DNA of 64,000 bases, taken from NCBI GenBank assembly GCA_049611805.1, contig JBMZAX010000007.1, positions 32,352-96,351 on the forward strand, read 5' to 3'. Origin of the DNA: UBA7378 sp049611805 (lineage in GTDB: Bacteria; Pseudomonadota; Alphaproteobacteria; RS24). This document shows positions 14,817-23,349 of this stretch, one piece after another. A program made the position numbers and the translations under genes. The stretch's first letter is position 1; every line of letters begins with the position of its first letter. The notes under the pieces were generated by a model. That model was not told the origin of the DNA. It searched no databases and was given only the letters and a program-made list of their open reading frames with translations.

Positions 14817-16370
14817 ATGGATGATTTTATCTTTATCGAGGCGCTCGAAGCGCAGATGCAGGCGCAAGGAGACAAGACCGCGCTGGTTTTCGAAGGTAAA
14901 GAAACCAGCTACGCGCAATTGTCGGCCCTGTCGAACAAGGTTGCACATGCACTCATTGACGATGGTGTAGCCCCGCATTCGCGGGTGGCCTTTATGGGGG
15001 CCAATTCAGCGATATATTTTGAATTATTGCTGGGTGTCCAAAAGGCGCGCGCGGCGCTGGTTGGCGTCAATTCGCGGCTCGCGCCGCCTGAGGTGGCTTA
15101 TGTCGTCAATGACGCACAAGCCGAAATGATTTTTGTCGACCGCAATTACGCGACCCTGATTGAGAAAATTAACGACGATTGCCCGAATGTACGCCGTGTC
15201 ATCGCCATGGATTTCGACCATGCCGACTGGACGGGTTTTGCAGATTGGCGCGACGCGCAATCGGACGCGCATCCCGGCGGAGATTACCGGCCGGACGACG
15301 ATATCATTCAGCTTTACACCTCCGGCACGACGGGGCATCCGAAGGGGGTGCAGATCACCAATACCAATATGGGCAGCGCTTTGCATCAGGCATCGGTTGA
15401 TTGGAGCGGGTGGGGCAGCGACGATCATGTGCTGTTGTGCATGCCGTTGTTTCATATTGCCGGTGTCAATGTCGGCCTTATCGGGTTGAACGCCGGGGCA
15501 AAGGTCACAGTGCTGCCGGCGGTCGATCCGGCGGAGATTTTGAAGCTGGTCGAGGAAGCAAAAGTCACAATTTTGTTTATGGTGCCGGCAGTGATTTTGT
15601 TCGTGATGCAACAAAGCGAAAAAGAGAGCCGCGACGTCTCCAGCGTCCGCCAAGTGATTTATGGTGCGTCTCCGATTGCCGAAGACCTGTTGGTCAGCGC
15701 CCAAAAAACCTTCAAATGTGACTTCTTGCAGGTTTACGGCTTAACCGAGACGACAGGGTGCGCGACCCATTTGCCGGCGGCCGACCATGCGCCGGAGCGC
15801 GGCAAACTGCGCTCCTGCGGCAAGCCGAATACCGGTGTCGAGATTAAAATTGTCGATGAAAATGACCGCGAGGTTCCGGTCGGCGAGGTCGGTGAAATTC
15901 TCATCAAGGCACCGAGCAATATGAAAGGCTATTGGAACAACCCCGATGCCACCAACGGCGCGGTGAAGGATGGCTGGTTTTACTCCGGCGATGCGGGCTA
16001 TGCCGATGATGAGGGCTATATTTTCATTCATGACCGTGTGAAGGACATGATTGTTTCGGGCGGCGAAAATGTTTATCCGGCGGAGGTGGAGAACGCACTG
16101 TTTTCCCACCCCGATATTGCCGATGTTGCCGTTATCGGCGTGCCGGATGAAAAATGGGGAGAGGCGGTGAAGGCTTGCGTGGTGCTTCGGCCCGACGCGA
16201 CACTTTCGCAGGAAGACATCATTGCCTTTGCGCGCGAATTGGTGGCCGGGTATAAATTGCCCAAATCGGTCGATTTTGTGGAGGCATTGCCGCGCAACCC
16301 GTCCGGTAAGATTTTGCGGCGCGAATTGTGCGAGCCATATTGGGAGGGCCATGAGCGGCGCGTGGGTTAG
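14817..16370 (+). CDS. Acyl-CoA synthetase (AMP-binding)
   Basis: The 517-residue enzyme belongs to the adenylate-forming superfamily. YTSGTTGHPKGV is the P-loop, YGLTETTG the adenine-binding A5 motif, and FYSGDAGYADDEGY the A7 Asp region. GKILRREL near the C-terminus has the catalytic Lys. It should activate a carboxylic acid with ATP and CoA. I prefer ATG 14817, which has an AGGGGGG sequence upstream, over an open extension starting at GTG 14751. The acyl-CoA-dehydrogenase-like gene follows 30 bases later. Substrate may be the acid made by the aldehyde dehydrogenase or by ring opening. Confidence 0.9.
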   Translation: MDDFIFIEALEAQMQAQGDKTALVFEGKETSYAQLSALSNKVAHALIDDGVAPHSRVAFMGANSAIYFELLLGVQKARAALVGVNSRLAPPEVAYVVNDAQAEMIFVDRNYATLIEKINDDCPNVRRVIAMDFDHADWTGFADWRDAQSDAHPGGDYRPDDDIIQLYTSGTTGHPKGVQITNTNMGSALHQASVDWSGWGSDDHVLLCMPLFHIAGVNVGLIGLNAGAKVTVLPAVDPAEILKLVEEAKVTILFMVPAVILFVMQQSEKESRDVSSVRQVIYGASPIAEDLLVSAQKTFKCDFLQVYGLTETTGCATHLPAADHAPERGKLRSCGKPNTGVEIKIVDENDREVPVGEVGEILIKAPSNMKGYWNNPDATNGAVKDGWFYSGDAGYADDEGYIFIHDRVKDMIVSGGENVYPAEVENALFSHPDIADVAVIGVPDEKWGEAVKACVVLRPDATLSQEDIIAFARELVAGYKLPKSVDFVEALPRNPSGKILRRELCEPYWEGHERRVG

Positions 16371-16399
16371 CGGTTTCGCGCAGGTTCAGCAAATGGGGA

Positions 16400-17566
16400 T
16401 TGAAAGTGACAGGTGATACGAGTTTGAGTGTAGATGTCGATAGTTTCGCGGGCGCGTGGAAGTCAGCCGGCGCGCAAGCCGAAACCACCGAAAAAAACCG
16501 CAAATTGGCGCCCGAACTGGCCCGCAATCTGGCGGATGCGGGCATGTTCAAATTATTCGTGCCGGCAGAAATCGGTGGGCTGGAACTGTCTCCGGTCGAG
16601 GGCAACAGATTAATCCACGATTTGGCGACGCATGATGCCTCAAGCGCCTGGGTCTCGATGATCGGCAGTTCGGCGGCGCTGGGCGCGGCGTTTATTGCGC
16701 CGGATATCAGCGCCGATATGTTTGCCGCCCCGTCGCGCATCACCTGTGGCATTTTCGCGCCCAATGGTCGGGCCGTGCAAGACGGCGATATGTATCGCGT
16801 GACGGGCCGTTGGGCATGGGCGTCGGGCTCGGCCAATGCCGATTATATCGGTCTGGGGTGCTTGGAAGTGGACGCTACAGGCGCGCCGCTGCCGGAGCGT
16901 CCGCCGCGGCTTGTTATGGTGCCGCGCGAGAAAATCATCTTTCACGATACTTGGCACACAATTGGCTTATGCGGCACCTCATCCGGCGATGTCGAACTGG
17001 ACAATGTTGAAATTCCCGTCGCGCACAGCTACGCGATTTCCGGCCAAAGCCCGTGGTGCGACAGCGCTCTGTACAAAATGCCGTATTTCGGGTTTCTGGC
17101 GACCGGTGTCGCCGCCGTTGCCTTGGGCAATGCCAAATCCGCCTTGCAGGATATTCACGATCTTGCTTTGAACAAAACACCCGCCGGCCATTCGCGCGCG
17201 CTGGCGGAAAAAAGCGCGGTACAAGCCGCGCTGGCAGAAGCCGAGGCGCAGTTGCGAAGCGCTGACGCATTTTACTGGCAGGTTCTTGAAAATGTCTGGC
17301 AACAGGTTACCGCTGCGGCAGACATAACGCCGGAAGGGCGCGCGGATTTGCGCCTCATCTCGACATTTGCCGTGCGCACCTGCTTGCAGGTTGTGCGCAC
17401 GGCGCATGATATTGCCGGCGGGACGTCGGTTTATAAAGACCATCCCTTGCAACGCCGCCTCCGGGACGCCGAAACCATGAGCCAGCACATGATTACCAAT
17501 GCGTCGACTTTCGAGCTTGTCGGGCGGGTGCGGCTTGGCGGGTTTCACCCGAAAATGCAGCTTTAG
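16400..17566 (+). CDS. Acyl-CoA dehydrogenase-fold flavoprotein (HsaA-type monooxygenase or dehydrogenase)
   Basis: The 388-residue protein has the N-terminal, beta and C-terminal helical domains of the acyl-CoA dehydrogenase superfamily. FVPAEIGGLELSP is near the N-terminus and VTGRWAWASGSANADY in the middle. WHTIGLCGTSSGDVELDNVEIP follows, and HDIAGGTSVYKDHPLQRRLRD is near the C-terminus. This pattern is closest to the flavin-dependent monooxygenase branch (HsaA, HpaB-like, DszC-like) that uses reduced flavin and O2, rather than to true dehydrogenases. The start is uncertain: TTG 16400 or GTG 16406, the latter with GGGGA upstream. It lies after the acyl-CoA synthetase gene in the same direction. 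Confidence 0.78.
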   Translation: MKVTGDTSLSVDVDSFAGAWKSAGAQAETTEKNRKLAPELARNLADAGMFKLFVPAEIGGLELSPVEGNRLIHDLATHDASSAWVSMIGSSAALGAAFIAPDISADMFAAPSRITCGIFAPNGRAVQDGDMYRVTGRWAWASGSANADYIGLGCLEVDATGAPLPERPPRLVMVPREKIIFHDTWHTIGLCGTSSGDVELDNVEIPVAHSYAISGQSPWCDSALYKMPYFGFLATGVAAVALGNAKSALQDIHDLALNKTPAGHSRALAEKSAVQAALAEAEAQLRSADAFYWQVLENVWQQVTAAADITPEGRADLRLISTFAVRTCLQVVRTAHDIAGGTSVYKDHPLQRRLRDAETMSQHMITNASTFELVGRVRLGGFHPKMQL

Positions 17567-17576
17567 TACCTTGTGT

Positions 17577-17993
17577 TTAAAGACCGGTCGGCACCAGTTT
17601 GACGGTCGAGGTCGCGCCGGCAATCAGCGTGTCTTCGGCATAAAGGTCGGCCGCCAAAAACCCGATTGAACGACCAAGCCTTACCACCCGCGCATGGCAA
17701 ATATGCGCGCCCACGGGACACGGCGCGATGAAGGACGTATTGATGTCCAGCGATATCGGGTTGGATTTTCCCTCGGTCAGCCCCATCACCAGATGCGCCA
17801 TTGTCATATCCAGCATCGCGGTCACAAAACCGCCTTGCACAATGGTGGCGTTTGTGTGGGCGAAATCCGTGGTGGTTTTAAACGTCATTGAAAGCGTTTT
17901 TGCCTCGGCGTCAAAGGCGACGGGCAGGCCGGACAGCGTTTTGGTTACCGGCTGGGCGAGTGATTTCAGCAGTGCGATTGTGTCTGTTGTCAT
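17577..17993 (-). CDS. PaaI-type hotdog-fold thioesterase
   Basis: The 138-residue protein has the PaaI pattern. IVQGGFVTAMLDMTMAHLV (about residues 51-69) matches the HGG-type segment with Gln in place of the first His, and the beta-rich C-terminal half has DINTSFIAPCPVG. It should hydrolyse a CoA thioester in the cytosol. It is convergent with the flavoprotein gene, ending 11 bases from it, and divergent from the enoyl-CoA hydratase gene. That placement among CoA-dependent genes suggests CoA recycling or removal of dead-end thioesters. Confidence 0.82.
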   Translation of the reverse strand: MTTDTIALLKSLAQPVTKTLSGLPVAFDAEAKTLSMTFKTTTDFAHTNATIVQGGFVTAMLDMTMAHLVMGLTEGKSNPISLDINTSFIAPCPVGAHICHARVVRLGRSIGFLAADLYAEDTLIAGATSTVKLVPTGL

Positions 17994-18164
17994 TTTTGTC
18001 CCTGATCTGGAATGGATGCACGAGGTCTGAATAGAGCCGAGAAGAGACCAAGTTTCCAGTTCAAATTCGGAAAAAATATGTCAGTGTTATGGGGTGTCGG
18101 CACATTTTTGGTCGGCCAAGGGGAGGGGCCGCCATGATGTGGCCGAATAACAAGGAGCGAAAAC

Positions 18165-18950
18165 ATGCTCGACCAAAGCAATTACCAACGCATGATTATC
18201 GACCGGCGCGACAATGGCGTTGTTGTTGTGACGCTGAACAGGCCGGAAAAATCAAACGCCATCGACACGCGCATGCATCACGAATTAATGACTTTTTCGA
18301 AAGATTTTTCCGACGATCCGGATTTGCGGGTGCTGGTGCTGGCCGGCGCGGGCAAGGCGTTTTGTTCGGGCGGTGATTTCAGCGCGGATACGGCGATTGA
18401 AATGCCGTCGCTGATGGAAGCGCGCCGCATCATCGACAATATTCTCGAATGCGAAAAGCCGCTCATCGCCGCCGTGCAGGGCTATGCGCTCGGACTGGGC
18501 GCGAATGTGCCATTGCTTTTCGATGTTGTGGTTGCCGGGCCCGACGCCAAATTCGGCGATACGCATGTCAAAATGGGCATTGGTGCGGGTGATGGCGGCC
18601 AGCTCATCTGGCCGTTTCTGATTGGCGTCAACCGTGCGAAATATTATCTGATGACCGGCGATATTATCGGCGGCAAACAGGCGGTGGAAATGGGGCTGGC
18701 CGGATTTTTCGCCGAAAAAACCGAAGATGTTTTGCCCAAAGCACTCGAAATCGCCGACAAGCTGGCGGCAGGCCCGCCGCTTGCGATTGCGGCGTCCAAG
18801 GCCGGGGTCAACGCCTATCTGCAACAGGTCGCGGCCGCCGTGATGCCGATTAGCCTGCAGGCCGAAGGGCTGACCATGCGATCGCATGATCACAAAGAGG
18901 CCGTCAGTGCTTTCCGCGACAAACGAACACCGGCGTTCAAAGGAAAGTAA
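18165..18950 (+). CDS. Enoyl-CoA hydratase/isomerase family protein
   Basis: The 261-residue crotonase-fold protein carries LNRPEKSNAID near the N-terminus and GAGKAFCSGGDFS (about residues 60-72), the first oxyanion-hole region. AVQGYALGLGANVPLL forms the second. Relatives hydrate or isomerise enoyl-CoA esters. The expected catalytic Glu region reads HVKMGIGAGDGGQLIWP, with Asp/Gly where many hydratases have Glu, so the exact reaction is unclear. AAGGAGCG precedes the ATG. The next gene starts on the base after its stop, so both are in one operon. Confidence 0.85.
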   Translation: MLDQSNYQRMIIDRRDNGVVVVTLNRPEKSNAIDTRMHHELMTFSKDFSDDPDLRVLVLAGAGKAFCSGGDFSADTAIEMPSLMEARRIIDNILECEKPLIAAVQGYALGLGANVPLLFDVVVAGPDAKFGDTHVKMGIGAGDGGQLIWPFLIGVNRAKYYLMTGDIIGGKQAVEMGLAGFFAEKTEDVLPKALEIADKLAAGPPLAIAASKAGVNAYLQQVAAAVMPISLQAEGLTMRSHDHKEAVSAFRDKRTPAFKGK

Positions 18951-19955
18951 ATGCCCGAATTTCGCAAAATAACGCTCGTAAAACATCCTGTCGGGGTGCC
19001 GACCCGCGATTGCTTCGCGCTTGAGCCTTGCGCGCTTAATGACATTCAAGAGGGCGAGGTTTTAATCAAGGTTGATTATTTTTCGCTCGACCCCGGCATG
19101 CGCGGGCGGTTGAGCGGCGACAGCTATGCCGCCGGTTTGAAAATCGGAGACACGATTGAGTCCGCCGGTGTCGGCACAATTCTGGAATCCGGATCGGACA
19201 AATTCGCTCCCGGCGATGTGGTCAGCGGCGCATTGGGCTGGAGCGAAGCCACGGTGCATCGCGACCGTGGCCTGAAAAAAATCGAACCGGACCTGCTTTC
19301 CGAACATGTGTCGGCAACGGCGTTTATCGGCGTTTTGGGTGTGCCCGGCCTGACCGCCTGGTTTGGGCTCAATGATCTGGGCGCACCGACCGAAGGCGAC
19401 ACGCTGCTCATCTCGTCTGCCGCCGGGCCGGTTGGGGCCACATGCGGCCAACTTGGCAAGCATTTGGGGTTGAAGGTTGTGGGCATTGCCGGTGGCCCCG
19501 AAAAATGCGCCTATCTGCGCGAATTGGGCTTTGATGATGCGATTGACTACAAGGCCGACACGCCACTGGAAGCTGCAATTGCTGCGGCGTGTCCCGATGG
19601 CGTGAACATCTTTTTCGACAATGTGGGTGCCGAAACGCTCGACGCGGCTCTCGTGAATATGTCGGCGGGAGGCCGCATTGTCGTGTCGGGGCAGGTCGCC
19701 GAATATAATCGTGAAGTTCCGGTCGGTATTCGCGAGGTCACGCGCTTCATCACCCATCGCCTGCGGATGGAGGGGCTGGTGGTATATGATTATGCGCCGA
19801 AGTTTTCAGACGCTATCGGCCGAATGGCGGCACTGATAAATGCCGGCAAGCTGCGCTACACAGAAGACATAATCGAGGGCATCGAAAACGCGCCGGATGC
19901 TTATGCGGGCCTGTTCGGCGGCGAGAATTTGGGGCGTCGGCTGATTAAAACCTGA
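18951..19955 (+). CDS. NADP-dependent MDR reductase (prostaglandin/leukotriene reductase-like)
   Basis: The 334-residue protein belongs to the zinc-free medium-chain reductases related to prostaglandin reductase and CurA. YFSLDPGMRGRLSG (about residues 43-56) is the group signature. GVPGLTAWFGLNDLG and ISSAAGPVGATCGQL form the substrate and NADPH regions, and VSGQVAEYN is typical near the C-terminus. Such enzymes reduce the C=C bond of enones. Its ATG follows the enoyl-CoA hydratase stop with no gap and AAAGGAAAG upstream, which indicates coupled translation. Confidence 0.87.
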   Translation: MPEFRKITLVKHPVGVPTRDCFALEPCALNDIQEGEVLIKVDYFSLDPGMRGRLSGDSYAAGLKIGDTIESAGVGTILESGSDKFAPGDVVSGALGWSEATVHRDRGLKKIEPDLLSEHVSATAFIGVLGVPGLTAWFGLNDLGAPTEGDTLLISSAAGPVGATCGQLGKHLGLKVVGIAGGPEKCAYLRELGFDDAIDYKADTPLEAAIAAACPDGVNIFFDNVGAETLDAALVNMSAGGRIVVSGQVAEYNREVPVGIREVTRFITHRLRMEGLVVYDYAPKFSDAIGRMAALINAGKLRYTEDIIEGIENAPDAYAGLFGGENLGRRLIKT

Positions 19956-19992
19956 GGTTTCAGCGTCAGGTTTCAGTGTCAGGTTTCAGCGT
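19953..19992. repeat. Short tandem repeat, CAGGTTTCAGYGT units
   Basis: Three copies of a 13-base unit (AGGTTTCAGCGTC, AGGTTTCAGTGTC, AGGTTTCAGCGTC) run end to end from the reductase stop into the 3' end of the next, opposite-strand gene. It may be a slippage product. No function is evident. Confidence 0.75.
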
Positions 19993-20390
19993 CGCCAAAT
20001 CTTTTTAATTCTTTCCCTGGCGCTGTACAAAAACGCTACCGCAAACAGGGTCATGGTTGCGATTAAAATAATCTCTTTTCCGAACTCACCCGCCCTGAAG
20101 GTCGTGACAGCCCCGATAATTAAAAATGCGGTCATCGCAATTGCCAGCACTTGAACGGCCGAAAACTTTTTTTCCGGGGCAAATAAATGGAAGTATGACC
20201 CGATTGCCAGCAATGTAAAAAAGGTGAGGCGAAATGTTTCATATCTGTGCGCGGGAGGGAACAGATCAGTTCTTTCTCCAAAAGGCAGGAAAAGAAACGG
20301 ATCCCCAAAAATAGACAACGTCACCACGACGGCGGCCCATATGCCCCCGGCAAATATTACGAGACGAAAAAAATACGCAACCATAAGCAA
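19986..20390 (-). CDS. Small integral membrane protein, unknown
   Basis: The 134-residue protein has about four hydrophobic stretches: near residues 5-25, 54-72, 80-95 and 105-120. It ends in a basic tail (ARERIKKIWRR). No family motif is recognised. The loop with GERTDLFPPAHRYETFR lies between the first two segments. The codons look consistent with its neighbours. It is convergent with the MDR reductase gene and its 3' end overlaps the 13-base tandem repeat. An inner-membrane location is inferred from hydrophobicity only. Confidence 0.6.
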   Translation of the reverse strand: MLMVAYFFRLVIFAGGIWAAVVVTLSIFGDPFLFLPFGERTDLFPPAHRYETFRLTFFTLLAIGSYFHLFAPEKKFSAVQVLAIAMTAFLIIGAVTTFRAGEFGKEIILIATMTLFAVAFLYSARERIKKIWRR

Positions 20391-20508
20391 ACATTAAACC
20401 AAAGAAAGAATTAGTCAATTTGGGCGCGGTTCGACCGGGGTGGGGGTTGCGGCATACGATCCAATGTTGTCTTCTAAAAGCCGAGATTTTTTCACCGGAG
20501 ACCCAGAG

Positions 20509-20997
20509 ATGATCCGCTTGAGCCTGTTACTCGCAATGTTGGTTGCGCCGCCTGCCGTCGCGGAGTCGTTGGGCAATCTTGCCCAATACCCGCCGTCGAA
20601 AATCGGCCTGACAATAACCACAGCGCGCGATGCCGCACCCAAAATCGAGCCTGCCGAAATCAGGCTTGTGAGCGGGAAATATTATCGGTTGACGATTAAT
20701 TGCCCCGATGTGCGCGACGATCTTACGGGCTGGCGCATCGAAATGCCCGAATTGCTGAACAATGCGCATTTGCGGCTGGTGACCGTGGGCGACATTGAGG
20801 TTCATTTGCAGGGGCTCAGTTTCAACGCGATCGAATGCGATGAGGTGGGGGCGGCGCATGTGAGTTTTGTGCCCATTAAGCCCGGCACTTATCCGTTTTA
20901 TGTCGGCAATGTGCCGCTTGCCGTGGGTCGGCCCATCGGTGAAAGCGGTGTGCAGGCAAAAGGCAAATCCGTGTTCGGCCGGTTTGTCGTTCAATAG
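20509..20997 (+). CDS. Periplasmic cupredoxin-like protein
   Basis: The 162-residue protein begins with a clear signal peptide (MIRLSLLLAMLVAPPAVA). The mature part is beta-rich and ends with IKPGTYPFYVGN, the usual motif before the metal loop of cupredoxin folds. The Cys-His-Met copper ligands normally found there are absent (VGNVPLAVGRPIG). It is therefore cupredoxin-like without an obvious copper site. The ATG at 20509 has GGAGAC upstream; the frame is open to 20440. Its 3' end overlaps the end of the opposite-strand lipoprotein gene by seven bases. Confidence 0.65.
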   Translation: MIRLSLLLAMLVAPPAVAESLGNLAQYPPSKIGLTITTARDAAPKIEPAEIRLVSGKYYRLTINCPDVRDDLTGWRIEMPELLNNAHLRLVTVGDIEVHLQGLSFNAIECDEVGAAHVSFVPIKPGTYPFYVGNVPLAVGRPIGESGVQAKGKSVFGRFVVQ

Positions 20998-21518
20998 CTC
21001 GGCGCGCCCGCATCGAGCAGGCTCCGGCCTTTTTCATCCATCAGTTCTTCCGCTTCGTCCCAGCTCAGGGGTAATTGGTCAACGCTTACGCTGGCCGTAA
21101 ATGACCTGCCATCGGCCACCGCGCTCATCGCCTCCATGATTGCGGTGTCATGGACATCGCCGAATACAAACCGGCTCAGTGCCGCACGGTCTTCCCATAC
21201 GGTCATTGTCCACGCTTCGCCGGAGAACAGCCGAAGCCGCAATTTATGCCCCAAATATCCCTGATTTTCGGCCAGCGTGTCGACAACCCGCTGATTGAAA
21301 CTCCAGAAGCGGCGCGCTTGGGTGCGGTCTTTTTGCAGCACGACATGGGTGACGCTGACAATGACGTCCTTTTCGGCGGGCAGCTCTTCCAAGGCTTGCG
21401 ACTTGGTGAAGGGCTGGCTCACATAAATGCAGGCGTTCAAGCCCGCCGCCAGTGCGATAATCATTGCCGTTTGCCCGGCCCGCCGCCATTGACGCTTGTT
21501 GAATATACAAAAACTCAT
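20991..21518 (-). CDS. Putative lipoprotein with an antibiotic-biosynthesis-monooxygenase-like domain
   Basis: The 175-residue protein has an N-terminal hydrophobic stretch ending in a lipobox-like GLNAC (Cys30), so it may be lipid-anchored. The body resembles the dimeric ferredoxin-like barrel of ABM/heme-degrading proteins. It has VSVTHVVLQKDRTQARRFW, GYLGHKLRLRLFSGEAWTMTVWEDRAALSRFVFG, then a helical tail. ABM-fold proteins usually act on small molecules in the cytosol, so an exported member would be unusual. The lipobox is plausible but not certain. Confidence 0.6.
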   Translation of the reverse strand: MSFCIFNKRQWRRAGQTAMIIALAAGLNACIYVSQPFTKSQALEELPAEKDVIVSVTHVVLQKDRTQARRFWSFNQRVVDTLAENQGYLGHKLRLRLFSGEAWTMTVWEDRAALSRFVFGDVHDTAIMEAMSAVADGRSFTASVSVDQLPLSWDEAEELMDEKGRSLLDAGAPSY

Positions 21519-21697
21519 AGAGCGTCATATAGTGCGCGCCGGTGGAGAGGCAAAAACCGGCTCACCCAGGCTTTATGGCGGTTTGACGCGCATCGGCTAT
21601 TGTCGTTCCCAACTTATTTCCAAAATCTTTGGGCTATTGTTGAACGGTTTTGAACGTATCGTGAATAAATCACATGTAAGTCTGTTAGGGGGGCGTA

Positions 21698-22150
21698 ATG
21701 AATTTGGTTAATTTTGATGTGGCGTCGGTTGATTGGCAACCATTGCCGGGGCCGGATGGCAATCCGGCCGATCATATTGAGATGTCGATTATGAATGTTG
21801 ATGATGATGCAAAAATCGTTGATATTCTTTTCAAATTTGCGGCAAATGAAAAAATCGTGACGCATCGACATACGTCGAACTTCAGCACATTCGTGGTTCA
21901 GGGCGAACACCGCATTTATGAACCGGACGGAACTTTGAAGGAAACACGGCCTGTGGGCACCTATAAGGCCAGTCTTGCGGATACGGAACCGCATACTGAA
22001 GGCGGCGGAGATGAAGATGTTGTCATTCTTTTCAGCCTGCGGCCCTATTCGGCGACAAAACCCATTTATGAGATTCTGGACGATAACCATGAGGTTTTGT
22101 CCGTTATGACTTTTGACAATCTGAAAGAGATTTATCAAAGTTTGAACTGA
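21698..22150 (+). CDS. Cupin-domain protein
   Basis: The 150-residue protein is a single-domain cupin. The first cupin box reads EKIVTHRHTSNFSTFVVQGEHRIYEP (two His, with Glu after QG), and the second box region has ADTEPHTEGGGDEDVV with a His. It resembles small cupins of the acetylacetone-cleaving or sensory kind. It begins with a TTAGGGGGG sequence upstream of ATG 21698. The ICMT-type gene starts two bases after its stop, so they are probably cotranscribed. It matches the cupin at 11903-12355 in size but not closely in sequence. Confidence 0.75.
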   Translation: MNLVNFDVASVDWQPLPGPDGNPADHIEMSIMNVDDDAKIVDILFKFAANEKIVTHRHTSNFSTFVVQGEHRIYEPDGTLKETRPVGTYKASLADTEPHTEGGGDEDVVILFSLRPYSATKPIYEILDDNHEVLSVMTFDNLKEIYQSLN

Positions 22151-22152
22151 TT

Positions 22153-22839
22153 ATGGTTCTGCTCTTCAAAGGTCTGATCGGGGTGGGCTTCCAACTCCTG
22201 TTTTTCGGCGTTCTGCTGTTCGCCCCGATAGGTACTTTGAACTGGCCGCATGCTGTGAGCTGGCTGATTATCTATGGCGCGATGACTTTTGTGAGTTGTG
22301 TGTATCTTGCGTTTTTTCGCCCCAAGGCTTTGGAAGCGCGGATGCGTGCGGGCAGGCAAGACCAACCTCGCGCCGACCGACTGGCGTTTGGGTATCTCAT
22401 CGGCACTTTTTGTCTGGCATTTATATTGCCGGGTCTTGATGTGCATTACTGGTCGGTTTTTACCGAAGCCACTGAAGCGGTCAGAAATGTCGGATTTTTA
22501 ATTTTTGTGCTGGGTTATGGATTAATTTTGCTTGCCATGCTGGCCAATGAATTTGCCGCCCCGACCGTTCACAAGCAGGTCGATGCCGGGCATGTGCTGG
22601 CCGATGGCGGCATTTACCGTTTGGTGCGCCACCCAATGTATTTGGGCTTTTTGCTGTTCTGTGTCGGCAGCGCGCTTTGGTTGGGAAGTTATTTCTCAGC
22701 TTTTGTCGCTACAGCACTGTTAATATTGATAATTATTTATCGCATTCAAGTTGAGGAAGCCTTTCTGGTTGAAAATTTGCCGGGTTATAAAAACTATATG
22801 GCACGGGTAAAAACCCGCTTTTTACCGCTGATTTATTGA
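22153..22839 (+). CDS. ICMT-type membrane methyltransferase family protein
   Basis: The 228-residue protein has about six membrane segments and the C-terminal signature of isoprenylcysteine-carboxyl-methyltransferase-like proteins. GGIYRLVRHPMYLGFLLFCV lies around residues 154-173, followed by EEAFLVENLPGYKNYMARVKTRFLP. Family members methylate carboxyl or other groups with S-adenosylmethionine in the membrane; bacterial substrates are mostly unknown. It follows the cupin gene by two bases and is followed at once by the HabA-like gene, which suggests a three-gene operon. Confidence 0.82.
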   Translation: MVLLFKGLIGVGFQLLFFGVLLFAPIGTLNWPHAVSWLIIYGAMTFVSCVYLAFFRPKALEARMRAGRQDQPRADRLAFGYLIGTFCLAFILPGLDVHYWSVFTEATEAVRNVGFLIFVLGYGLILLAMLANEFAAPTVHKQVDAGHVLADGGIYRLVRHPMYLGFLLFCVGSALWLGSYFSAFVATALLILIIIYRIQVEEAFLVENLPGYKNYMARVKTRFLPLIY

Positions 22840-22847
22840 GGATGAAC

Positions 22848-23258
22848 ATGGCCGACAGACTGATTAAGCACGGATTTATTCTGATTTTTCTGGCTCTTGT
22901 GACGGGCTTCGTCATTCCGCAAGCCGAAAGCCCGCGTCTCGCATTGTCGGCGCATACCATCGGACTGTTGAGTGGCATATTATTGCTGGCCGTTGCGGGC
23001 ATATGGCACAGGTTGCGCCTGTCCGAGCGTCAGCTGCGCGTCACCTATTGGGGCTGGGTCTATTCGGGCTACGCGAATTGGGCCGGCATTCTTTTCGGCG
23101 CAATGACGGGGGCAGGGCGCATGACGCCGCTGGCATCAAATGGCGTAACGGGTGGCGAATTGCCCGAAATGCTTGTTGGCTTTTTGTTGATTTCGCTCAG
23201 TCTGACGGCACTCATTGCCGCCGGTCTGTCGATTTGGGGCATGGTTCGCAAGCCCTGA
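22848..23258 (+). CDS. Hydroxylaminobenzene-mutase-like membrane protein (HabA-like)
   Basis: The protein of about 136 residues has four membrane segments. It fits the pattern of hydroxylaminobenzene mutases and related small membrane proteins: LIKHGFILIFLALVTGFVIP at the start, PRLALSAHTIGLLSGILLL, then WGWVYSGYANWAGILFGAMTG and a conserved GRMTPLA. HabA rearranges hydroxylaminobenzene to aminophenol. Whether this protein does so is not known. ATG 22848 is chosen because GAGG lies six bases upstream; ATG 22842 and TTG 22836 are alternatives. It is directly downstream of the ICMT-type gene. Confidence 0.68.
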   Translation: MADRLIKHGFILIFLALVTGFVIPQAESPRLALSAHTIGLLSGILLLAVAGIWHRLRLSERQLRVTYWGWVYSGYANWAGILFGAMTGAGRMTPLASNGVTGGELPEMLVGFLLISLSLTALIAAGLSIWGMVRKP

Positions 23259-23349
23259 AATTATCCCGCCCGCGCTTTTGAAATATAGCCCTGCTCTGGT
23301 CAAGCCGCGCCTGTGCGGTTAACCTCGGTTTCAGAGGGAGACCAAATCA

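Noticed and set aside
18095..18150. Inverted TCGGCCA/TGGCCGA pair before the enoyl-CoA hydratase gene
   Set aside because: The arms are short and far apart and no regulator gene is adjacent.
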